Shown: in pieces, positions 39,798 through 49,949 of the stretch
Numbering within the stretch: position 1 is the stretch's first letter
Layout: each line of letters opens with the position of its first letter
From: Hymenoscyphus infarciens
Taxonomy: Eukaryota; Ascomycota; Leotiomycetes; Helotiales; Helotiaceae
Assembly (NCBI GenBank): GCA_001414345.1
Contig: LLCB01000106.1
Coordinates: forward strand, 111,202-175,201
Direction: 5' to 3'
Length of the DNA stretch: 64,000 nucleotides
Translations under genes and position numbers: made by a program
The notes under the pieces: model-generated
Told to the model about the DNA's origin: nothing
The model's input: the letters and a program-made list of their open reading frames with translations, nothing else
Database searches by the model: none

Positions 39798-41737
39798 CGT
39801 ATATGCTCACTCGCTTTTACTCAAACCTAGTTCAAATCGGTATTAAATTGATTTCAATAGGTTCGGAATAGGTTTTGAATAGGTTCTGAATAGGTTTAGA
39901 ATAGGTTCTGAATAGATTCTGAACCTCTCTGAATAGGTTCTGAATAGGTTCGGAATAGGTTCTAAATAGATTCTAAACCTCTCTAAATAGGTTTAGAACC
40001 TATTCTGAATCGTCGAAACGTTTGGAGCTATAGCTGGACCATAGTTTAGAAAGGTTCCGAACCTCTTTAGAACCTATTTAGAACCTATTTAAAACTTATT
40101 CAGAGAGGTTCTAAACCTATTCCGAATCGTAGAAACGTTTAGAGCCATTGCTAGACTATAGTTCAGAGAGGTTCTGAACCTATTCTGAATTATAGAAACG
40201 TTTAGAGCTATTACTAGACTATAGTTCAGAGAGGTTCCGAACCTATTCAGAGAGGTTCCGAACCTATTCCGAACCTATTCCGAGTAGTTCTAAGTAGCTT
40301 AAGCTATTCTATTATAACTAATATTAGCTTTAGTATATACTAGCTATATCTTAGTAGTATATTAATACCTAAAAAGTACTTAGAAGAAAAAATAAAAAGT
40401 CTAGAGAGAGTGTTTTTTTTTTCAAACACGATTTAAGCGACTTCTTACATATTAACTTTAATTGGTAATTATATATTAATAATCCTTAGAATTAGGGCTA
40501 TAAGCATATAAAAAATAAAAAGGTCACGTGACTAAAGTGGGTTACCTAGTAGGGCGTGGCTTTTATACCATGGTCGCTCTTGCCGAACACGGTGCGCTAC
40601 GTACAATAAGCTACGTAGTAGGCTTGGCGTATATACGGGCCACCCCTACCTTCGACTTCGACTTTGACTTCGACGACTTTAATACTTTGACACTTCGACA
40701 CTTTACTTCGACGACGACGACGACGACGATAACTATCTATTGCTATTATATCGCATTCCCTACTCGGAATCGGTATCGGGCCTCTTATTAGCATTGTAAT
40801 CTAGGTTGTATTCGTCGTATTTGCTACCCCGGTCAATTCCACGTCGTCGAACAACAATAACATACCCTTTCTTTTTCGACGATTTAGGCATATTTCACGG
40901 TCGGACTTTCGGCAGAGCGAATAAGAAGCCCTGAATTGGTTACCTAGCGAATTAGAAGCATTAGATTTGTTATATACGTCATCGCTGTCGCTATCGCTTT
41001 TACAGTACGTACTATTTCTACCCTTACTTCCTAAACTAACGTGCATGCCTTATAGTTTCCAACCGACCAACCGACTAACCGACCGACCGATCGAACCAAT
41101 CACATCGTGGCATACATACAAGGATGACGTCATTTGGGTCGGTAGAACATTCAGTAGAATAATCGGTGGAATTAGTGGAATTGGTGGAATTGGTAGAAGC
41201 AGGACCTAGGCATTCAGGCATGTCACGTAAGAGTAGTATAGCCACGTAATATACACCTTTTCACGTGATTTCAAATTCAAGTCCTTTTTCAAGCTCTTTT
41301 AATTCTTTTTCGATACTAGCTTAAAACTAGCTTAAAACTAGTTCTAAGCTAGTTCTACTAGTTCTGAACTGGTTCCGAACTGGTTCCGAACTGGTTCCGA
41401 ACTGGTTCGGAACTGGTTCGGAACTAAAGTCGACTCTGAATCAGATGCGTTCAAGGTGTTACGGATAAAGAAACTAATTTGGCTCTAGTTCTAAACTAAT
41501 TTAGCTCTGGTTCCGAACTGGTTCCGAACTGGTTCCGAACTGGTTCTAAACTGGCTCTAAACTGGTTCCGAACTGGTTCCGAACTGGTTCCGAGCCGCTC
41601 AGAACATAATCCGATCCTAGGTCAACCTTGATTTGAATCGGAGCCGAATCGGAGTCGAACCGGACTCGAACCGGACTCGAACCGGAGTCGAACCGGAGTC
41701 GAACCGGAGTTGAGTAAATAGCGGTTCGGCAGTACAG
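39798..41737 (+). mobile_element. TA-flanked TIR element, family 1, copy B (full length, least mutated)
   Basis: The copy is 1,940 bp with TA at 39,796-39,797 and 41,738-41,739. The left end is CGTATATGCTCACTCGCTTT and the right end GCGGTTCGGCAGTACAG. The left arm is built of 11-bp GGTTCTGAATA units (39,859-39,975), the right arm of 11-bp GGTTCCGAACT units (41,371-41,425 and 41,509-41,595), and the extreme right of 11-bp GAGTCGAACCG units (about 41,640-41,712). CpG, CpA and TpG are common, in sharp contrast to the DNA on both sides, so this copy inserted late or escaped RIP. The short frames in its core are not conserved between copies and are not called as genes. Confidence 0.87.
40374..41280 (+). 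other. shared core of the two TIR families (reference copy in B)
   Basis: The core starts at AAGTACTTAGAAG, followed by a run of nine T after GAGAGTG, and ends just after CACGTGATTT. CACGTGA motifs lie near both edges (40,525 and 41,262). Inside are the GGGCGTGGCTTTTATACC block, TTCGAC hexamers (40,660-40,725), a TCGCTGTCGCTATCGC block, an ACCGACCGA-rich tract (41,060-41,095) and the 9-bp GGAATTGGT repeat. Matching cores occur at 31,585-32,480 (inverse), 34,676-35,690, 38,311-39,225 and 61,504-62,370. Short frames here, such as 87 codons at 40,528-40,791 (+) and 81 codons at 40,801-41,046 (-), are broken at the matching place in copy E, so I read the core as non-coding. Confidence 0.75.
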
Positions 41738-41739
41738 TA

Positions 41740-43258
41740 TTAAGGATTAGATAGCTTCTTAACTTTTAGGTTATAAATAGTCTTTTTCTAATTTAAACCT
41801 TTTTAAGTCTACTATTTAACTCTAAAAGCTTAAGATATAATACTTAATCTAGTTGCTCTAGTTATATTTAAAAATTAGATTAATTAAAAGTTCTTATATC
41901 TATTCTTATATATTATCTACTATATTATCTTATATTTCTAATATATTACCTTCTAATAAAAAGAGAAAAGTATATTAGTAGAAAAACCTTATAGCTTAAC
42001 TAACTTTGCCTAATATACTAAAAACACTTTAAGAATCTTAAGTAGTTAAGAGTAAAGCTAATAAAGTAGTATTTTTATAAGGTAATAGTTAATATATAGT
42101 AATTAAGGTAATACTAGATATAAATCTAGAATACTTTAATAAAGATATAAAATATAAAACTCTTAATAGTTTATATAAGTATAAATATTTAAAAGAATAT
42201 AGTATTTATAATTTATTAGAGAGAGTAATATACTTAGGTTAATACCTAGCTAGTAGAGTATAAATAGTAAAGTTAATATAGTTCTTATTAAATTAGACTT
42301 ATAATAATAGTCTTATAATAACCTCTAATATCTATAATAACCTTACTTATTTAATAGAGGGTTATACTACTAATACTAAAGTATTATAGTTAAGCTATAT
42401 ATAAATAGCTGCCTAGAACTACTAAGGAATTAATATTAACTTAGCTAAATATAGCTTAGTTAATCTAGATAATAGAAAACTATTTAAGAAATATACTAGT
42501 AATAAACTAGACCTAACTAAATTTCTTTATAAAAATCTCGATTTTCTACTACTTAGAATAAGTAATAGAAAGGTCTAGAAATTAGTAAATAAGGATAAAG
42601 AGATTAAGGAATAGTAGTTCTAGAAATATAAGACTAAGAAGTATTTCTTTAAAGAAAAATTATTTACTAAACTTAGTATTATTATAGTCTATAATACTAT
42701 ATATTAAGATAAAGCGTTTCCTATTAACTATAAACTCTCTAATAAAGAAAAGATATACTATATTCTTAAAAATATAGTATTTAAGAAAGTATTAATTCTA
42801 AAGCTAGATATATTAACTAGTTATACTATAGACGCTTTCCTTATAAAGTATTAAATATATATTAATAGTAATACTAGTTATAATACTTAAGTTAGTAATC
42901 TTATTTAGAAGGAAGATCTAAAAGATAGTATTAAGAGAACTAAGATAGTATTATTAAGTATATCTTTATTAAGAAAAGTATTAAAAACACATAATATATA
43001 CTATTCTTACTAGAGTTATAAACATAAGAAAGGTAAAGTGTTTCTATATAAGTCTAACTATTAATATTATAAAATTAGATTTATAAATAATTTACTCTAA
43101 GAAAAAGTAATTAAAAGTAAAGATAATATACCTTTTAAGAATTAGCCTAATAATTTACTTAATATATATATATATAACTTTATCTATAGCTAGACTAGTC
43201 TTATTAATTAAACCTTTTAGAATATATAAGAGAAAGTTAATAATACTTAGTTATACTA
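41740..43258 (+). pseudogene. decayed frame, segment 5 (between B and fragment G)
   Basis: When copy B and one TA are removed, the frame of segment 4 passes into codons starting at multiples of three and can be followed to 43,258. It has Lys/Asp/Tyr-rich stretches, for example 42,150-42,240 and 42,640-42,850, and TAG/TAA codons at about the rate expected from composition. Because stop density here is not below background, continuity is only a suggestion. No protein family is recognised. Confidence 0.25.
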
Positions 43259-43620
43259 CTTTACTACTAACCAGCGAGGGTTTTAAGTTGGGGTTGAATC
43301 CGGTTTAACCCTGACTTAAGGTGACTTAGACTAATTTACGAAGTATATTTGAGCTATTTTGTAAAATATTTCTATAATAGATTAAATTAGTTTAAATTAA
43401 TTTAAGACCTAGGTTTAATATTATTTGAAACCGATTTAAGATGATTTATAGTAGTAAAACCTAACTTATTTTAATAATTTAGAACTGATTTAGTAGTTTA
43501 AACTAGTGTTAATTCTAAGTTAAACTATATTAAGAAATAGCTTAAATTATTTTATAAAACAGCTTAAAGCATTTTAAGAAATAGTTTAAGTTATTTAGTA
43601 ATCTAGATTATTATATTATA
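43259..43620 (-). mobile_element. family 2 element fragment G (one end only)
   Basis: TA (43,257-43,258) followed by CTTTACTACTAACCAGCGAG and GGGTTTTAAG is nearly identical to the left end of copy E. Similarity to the E arm continues for about 230 bp and then passes into AATAGCTTAAATTATTTTATAA-like arm sequence without any core. The other end is missing, so this is a deleted copy. The right limit is approximate. Confidence 0.65.
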
Positions 43621-43707
43621 CTTAATTATATAAAAGTATTTAAGAGAATTAAAAGTAGATTTAAATTGTCTAGGTTATTAGCTTAATCTCCTTCAATCTC
43701 TTAATAT

Positions 43708-43851
43708 ATTTCTACCTAATTATAAATTTCTACTTAATTACAAATTTCTATCTAATCATAAATTTCCACCTAATTACAAATTTCTACCTAATTATAAATT
43801 TCCGCCTAATTATAAATTTCTACTTAATCACAAATTTCCATCTAATTATAA
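43708..43851. repeat. 18-bp tandem repeat, eight copies
   Basis: Eight units of the form ATTTCTACCTAATTATAA run head to tail. Units differ by C/T changes (TCTACC, TCTACT, TCCACC, TCCGCC) and by ATTACAA versus ATTATAA, so CpA is partly kept and RIP is incomplete. The period is a multiple of three but no open frame is supported. Confidence 0.92.
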
Positions 43852-43861
43852 AACTCCTCTA

Positions 43862-44483
43862 CTATGTTATACTTTCGCTAGTTCCCGCTATCTATATAAT
43901 CTAGTCTAGGCCTAGGTATTTCTAGACGATTAAGAGGAATATCGTATAATCTAATATTAGCTATATATTATAAATAAGAGGAAAAGATAATATTACTAAG
44001 CTACTCTATTATAGTCTAAATACCTATATAAAATATAGTTGTTATTAAAATAGAGACTAGACTTAGCCTACTGCTTTTCTACTAGACTTATAGCTTAGGT
44101 AATTCCTGTATTATAACAGTTCTAGTAATAGTGTTATTAAATTGAATTCTATTTCTTAGTATTAATAATAGAACTGTCTACTATAGTAGTATAACCTTAA
44201 TTTAATAACATCCTTCTTCTTAATAGTTTCTCCTTCTCTTTAGCTATACTAAGTATATAATAAATTATAAGAGGTAGTTAGTTAGTTGTTAGATGTTTAT
44301 TAACGTTGTTGTTTAGATTAGTAATATATATAGGTCTTAAGATTTATAGTGTTGTGGTTTTCCTAGTATCTACTGAATACTACTTGAGTGTTAGAATAAA
44401 CCTCTCCTACCTTTGTTAATCTATATCTTTTCTTAACTACTTATGTCTATCTAGAACTAAATTATTATGTATTTGTTATATAT
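43862..44483. other. intergenic, moderately RIPed, nothing identified
   Basis: About 620 bp with some CpG and TpG retained, marking the change from the RIP-saturated region on the left to a less mutated block. No gene or element boundary was recognised. Confidence 0.5.
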
Positions 44484-45060
44484 GTTATTAAGGAGGAGGC
44501 TTGATAAGAAGGCTTGATAAGGAGGCTTGATAAGGATATTCGGAACTTGGAGAAGGCTTGAGAAGGCTCGAGGAGGCTTGATAGGGATATTCGGAACTTG
44601 GATTCGGAACTTAGAGAAGACTTGACGAGGCTTGATAGAGATATTCGGAACTTCGGAACTTAGATTCGGAACTTGTATTCGGAACTTAGAGAAGGCTTGA
44701 GAAGGCTTAATAGGGATATTCGGAACTTGGATTTAGGACTTAGAGAAGGCTTGAGGCACAGGCTTGAGGAGGATATTCGGAACTTGGATTTAGAACTTGG
44801 AGGCTTGATAGGGATATTCAGAACTTAGAGAAGGCTTAAGGAGGCTTGAGGAGGCTTAATAGGGATATTCAGAACTTAGATTCAGAACTTAGAGAAGGTT
44901 TGAGGAGAATATTCGGAACTTAGATTTAGAACTTGGATTCGGAACTTGGAGAAGGTTTGAGGAGGATATTCAGAACTTGGATTCGGAACTTGGATTCGGA
45001 ACTTAGATTCGGAACTTGGATTTGGAACTTGGAGAAGGCTTGAGAAGGCTTAAGAAGGAT
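44484..45060. repeat. modular minisatellite of two short motifs
   Basis: Two modules alternate irregularly: an 11-bp AAGGCTTGAGG-like unit and a 13-bp ATTCGGAACTTGG unit, linked by GATATT. Runs of up to four successive 13-bp units occur near 44,956-45,023. TpG and CpG are abundant and variation is mostly transitional (CGG/CAG/TAG). The block lies downstream of the minus-strand transposase-like pseudogene. Confidence 0.9.
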
Positions 45061-45949
45061 GGTAAGCTATAAGAATGTTAGTAGATCTTAGGTGAGCTAT
45101 TCTTGATATCTCGACCGATAACAGTTCTACTAAATTCTCTACTTCCCTCTAGGCAAGTCCTATTAATTGGTGCTAGTGTTACTCTTAGGTCTATATTCCT
45201 ATCTGTTTGTTGTTATTATTTAGGTATTCGTTGGTTTGAGGATTGAAGTTATTAGGCTTGAGAAAGGTTAACGGTCGATAGTTATTAGGATCTTTTTACC
45301 GTTTCTACTACGGTCGCGGCTTCTGATTTGATGTTGATATCGCGGTATTAAGACTCGTTACTTGAAAATAATTACGCGTTATAAAGATATATTATAACTT
45401 TAGTATTTGTTTAACATCCTTTTAATACTTAGACGTTGTTAGATAGTTATTTATAGTAGGTGTAGGTGATAGTGTTTTTAGGAGAGGATAGTTAGTTATA
45501 CTCTTTAAAGACCTAGGTAAAGTAAGTAACTATACCTACTTCTTAATATCTATCTTATAGGCTAAAGTCTACTATTTATAGATATCTATAATAATAATCG
45601 TTATACCTTTTTATTTCTACTATTATATATCTCTTATATACTTACTTTTAGAATAAAATTTCCTTATAATATATTCTTCTAGATATTAAATTTTAAAAAA
45701 GCTTAGACTAGAGTCTTCTCTCTTACGTATTAGAGGAATATAATGTTTAAATTATATAAAATCTAGTTACTATATATATTCTAGGTAAAGACTTTAGCTA
45801 TCTATGGCCTTCTCTTTAAGACTATCTAGTATAGGTAATATATACTCTTTCCTCTTCTTAATTAATTCTAAGCTATAAATCTTAGTATTATTAGTAGTAG
45901 TATATACTAGTAATCTTAAAGTTAGCTCTTTAGTATATATATAATTGAG
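45061..45949. other. less RIPed intergenic segment downstream of a minus-strand pseudogene
   Basis: About 890 bp with relatively many CpG and TpG (for example around 45,290-45,370). No open frame of useful length and no repeat were seen. It may include the 3' flank of the adjacent minus-strand frame or the end of a large element. Confidence 0.4.
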
Positions 45950-48900
45950 AATAGTTAATAATAAGAAAGTGTAGAATTTTCTTTAGAATTTAATTATAAA
46001 AACCTACTTAAGTTTATAGATATTATACTAAGAATGTCTTATAAAATCACTAACTGTAAAGGTTTACTAGTGTGTATTATATATATAAGATATTCTAGTA
46101 AACTAGTTTATCTTTTTATTCTTTGTAAAGATAGTAATGTTTTAGACTTAATACTCTTCTTAGAATACGACCTTAAGCTGCTAGTAAAAGACTAAATCTA
46201 TAGCTAGTATAGATAGAAAGAGTTGTGATTTAACCTTTAATATTCTTATGAGATAAGGTGAAAGATAATACTTTTTTAAATCTACTCTTATTTTAGTATG
46301 TCTATTAATCTTTTAAAGGTTCTTAGTATTAGTAGCATAGTCCTTAATATCTTACTCAGTTAACGGTACAAAACTGTTAAAGAGTTTAGAACACTTGGAT
46401 TTAATAAATTTAAGTAGGTCTAATAACTCTAGGAAAGCCTTTACCTATGATCTTATAAAACTAAGTTATATAAATATAGTGATATTGTCTTTAGCTATTA
46501 AGTACTCTATCAAGTTTGTAAGTACTATTATATCTGCCTAATCTTTCTATATTATATACTTTAATTTATTAGCTAGGATATTAAGGTTTATGATATATAT
46601 ATATTTAAAGATGTTATTAGTAATATATATACTTATATAAAAGTTTAGTAACCTATGAAGTTTGTTCTATTTATCTAAGCTAGTTTTTATTACCTTTTTC
46701 TCTAATTTTAAGAGCTATTTTAGGCTACGCTTAGATATATAACTCTAAACTTCCTTATTAGAATTATACTATAATATACTATTATTATTCTTATTCTTAT
46801 CTCTGTTTTCTACTATTATTAGATTAGTAATGTCTAGAATATTCTTATTTACTTCTTCTTTAACTATAGCTTCTCTTACCTTTATATAATTAATAAGTAA
46901 GAGATATAACTATCTTAACTTTAATACTTCGTCCTCTACCTTATAACTTGATATTATATAAGTATACGACTTTATAATAGTAAGGGTTTTAGTAATATTC
47001 TTAAATAAAGTGATAAGTGTTATTAATCTAGTTATATAAGTACGTAGAAGTGTATACTAGCCTATATATGTTGATAATATTTGAATAAAACTTAATTTAT
47101 ACTAAGTACTTCTATTATAATAGTATAGGATTAGAGGTATAAGAATAACTATATAGCTAGTTTCTAAGAGTGACTACGAGTAAAGATAATAAGGCGACTG
47201 AATACGTGGCTAATTATATAGAAAAGGGAAAGAGTATATAGCCTTTATAAATTCCTTTCCTCTATTTACTATAAGGATCTTATTTATTAATATTGTAAAG
47301 ATAACTCTGTTAATGTCTCTTTATTTAGAGTGTAGGATATTATAGTCTCTGCTAAGTATAAGATCTAATAAACGAGTAATTAGTATAATAGTAGCTTCTT
47401 CTTTATATATACTAAGCTACTAGAAAAAAAGAGCTTAGGTTCTATTATACTTAATATCTTACTCTTCTTTATAAAGATAAATAGTATTAAAATAGTAACG
47501 TTTATACTCTTTAGTATCGAAGTCTAGCTTATGTTAGTCCTATAAAAATATATAATATATATGATATTCTAAATCTACTAGAAAGCATATAAAAGCAGAA
47601 TTGTTAGCTACTGCTAGTATATCTCTAATAACAGTATAAGAAAAGGCTTTTACTAATATATAAGTACCGTTAATATTAATTATAATACCTTCAGTTAAAG
47701 CCTATATACTAGAAGTAATATTCTTAATAACTTTGTCGAGTGCTACTCTATATAGGCCTAATATTAAAGTAAATATATTTATAAGTTTATATCGTTTATT
47801 ATAGTTAAGATATAATAGTATAAGGTAGAATCCTTTTAGCATCTTATATATATTTTAATAAATACTAAAGTTATTAATAAATAATATAAGTAGTAGTAAG
47901 AGATATAGTTAAATATTTTTAGAAAATTTAATAAGATAATCGTAGTTATATATAAAAACCTTAATATCTACTCTTAATAGATAAGTAAAGTAGATAAGCC
48001 TTATAGTCTCTTAAACAAGATTAACTTAATACTTTATAAATAACTTATTAAGTAGATTAATAACGTCTGTAAAAGGATTATTTAGATCTTATTACTAGTC
48101 TATATTAACCTTATAAATATAGTAGATAAATTGTTTAAAGATCTCTATAGTATCTATTACTAGTATAAATTCTTTAGCCTCTATTTTTAACTTTTTAGAT
48201 AAATTAGAGAATAGCTCTTTTATATTCCTTGATATAATAATTAGTTAAACTATAAGAATAATTTCTTTAAGCATTTAGGCTAATAAATAATAATCTTACT
48301 TAATAAAAGTAACTTATCCTCTATTATAATACTTAACTATTTTAGTAAATCTAATAATATCTCTAGAGATTATAATATTACTATGAATTATATGAGCGAA
48401 GTCCTTAGAAGTTGTTATTATAGATAATCTCTAAGATTAAGAATTCTAAAATTTAATAAACTTATTAATATAATAGACAAGGCTGAAATACATCTTTTTA
48501 GTAAAAGCTACTATAGAAAGGATTTTTGTAGATAGATCTATTAGATTATACTAGTAGTGTTAACCTTTTTACTTAATACACCTACGTTTAGCTCTTTATC
48601 CTCGAATTTATCCTTTTTTACCTACTACAAGGGTTAAGACTTTATTAAGATTAACTTTAATTAGCTAACGTATTATATAGAGAATTAGCAGGTATATACG
48701 AAGTTTATACTTTAGTATATCTAGTTTTATAAGAAGCTAGAATTCGTCTTCGTCTCTATCTTCTTCTTCGTTAACGCTTATAAAAGCCTTTACTATATAC
48801 TACACCTCTCTTAGCTACTAGTAATATAATTATAAAATCAAGCTCCTTTTATACTATAAACTAAAAGCTAGATAAAAGTTTAAGAGAGGCTTATTACTAA

Positions 48901-49620
48901 GTATCTATTAAATAGACTCGACATCTAAGTTGTCTAGATTCTATAAAGGAAGCTCTACTAAGTAATAGTTAAATACTATTATATTAATATCTCTACTAGA
49001 CAACGTACTACTTTTATTATTAGTATCGTTATTATTATCGTCCTCTAAATCAGTAAATATAAGTACTAGAACTACTTTATTAATTATATTATATATATTC
49101 TATAAAAGTTAGAAAGAGGAATACTTTATATAAAGAAGTAAGTACATCGTTATAATATATTACAATCTTATTCTTAAAATCGGCCTCTTTAGTAGTATTA
49201 TTTTACTCTAATTCAGCTACTTCTTTAAATATTATATACTCATCTTTATAATACTAGGTAGGCTCTATTATAAAGATTTCTAATCTATCTACTATTTATA
49301 TACTAAGTATTACCTCTTTATCTTTAATATAAATAGATGACGTAGAAATAAGATTAATCTCTACCTCTACTTCTTTATATCTATCTAGTTCTTATATAGG
49401 CTTATTATTAGCTATATTTCTACATATAAGAAAGGCTTATATAGTCTTACGACGACAACCTAAGCTAGCTATATTAGAAGGACTTACTACAGTGTACTAT
49501 TTAATAGTTTCTGATAATTTAACTATATACTTTATAGTTAAATTTAGAAATAAGATGTAGAGTAGTGTTTTAAAATTATGTAGTATTATATTAAAGTTAT
49601 TATATTGAAGTTACTTACAC
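45950..49620 (-). pseudogene. decayed large transposase-like gene (tentative Plavaka/KDZ-type)
   Basis: The minus strand carries long frames broken mainly by TAG/TAA, with at least one frame change. Near 47,600-47,623 it reads Asp-Ile-Leu-Ala-Val-Ala-Asn-Asn. About 97 codons further, at 47,324-47,332, it reads His-Ser-Lys (Glu to Lys by G-to-A would account for a family His-Ser-Glu). About 34 codons on, at 47,222-47,230, it reads Phe-Pro-Phe. This order and spacing agree with what I remember of large fungal transposases having a Gly-Asp-x-Pro segment, a Cys-rich Arg-Phe-Cys segment, His-Ser-Glu and Phe-Pro-Phe-Pro-Pro. An N-terminal Cys-Arg-Arg-Lys block lies at about 49,446-49,457 and an acidic stretch near 48,750-49,060. 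The gene is dead. The family name rests on memory of motif spacing and could be wrong. Confidence 0.42.
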
Positions 49621-49949
49621 CTTCCTTTCTCTAGTAGAAATTTAGTAATAAAGAATTAAAAAAGCTATAATATTATATTTTAATATAATTTAACTGTATT
49701 AGTAAATTATAGTATTTAAAAAAGGCTTTTATAAAAGAATAATTAATCAACTTTTATTACTACTAAATATTACTCTATTAATATTAGAGAAAACTACTAT
49801 ATAACTAGTAAATAATATAAAAAACCTACAAGATAGAAGTAAGCTTTATAATAGATAGAAGAAAGAAAAAAAAGAGTATATATATTAAGTATTACTAGGT
49901 ATTAAGAAAACGCTAGTAGACCTCTATTTATATAAAAAACAGATAAAAG
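49621..49949. other. spacer between two minus-strand pseudogenes
   Basis: About 330 bp, AT-rich, with AAGAAAGAAAAAAAAGAG-type purine runs near 49,860-49,878. No supported feature. It would include the 3' flank of the SNF2-like frame and the upstream region of the transposase-like frame. Confidence 0.4.

Noticed and set aside
40528..41209. Overlapping short open frames on both strands in copy B (87, 65, 81 and 80 codons)
   Set aside because: They are created by stop-free simple repeats (TCGAC, GACGACGAC). The corresponding frames in copy E are broken by stops and indels, and in A, C and F by many stops. No conserved protein can be supported.
41371..41712. tRNA B-box-like GGTTCGAA/GGTTCCGAA strings
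   Set aside because: They are units of the 11-bp element repeats with no A-box or cloverleaf partner at the right distance.
39798..41737. TIR elements as introner-type spliced introns (family 1 begins GTATATG after one C and ends in AG; splicing would add exactly one codon)
   Set aside because: Family 2 ends lack a GT at the same place, 1.6-2 kb is far longer than usual fungal introns, and no convincing branch site was seen near the 3' end.
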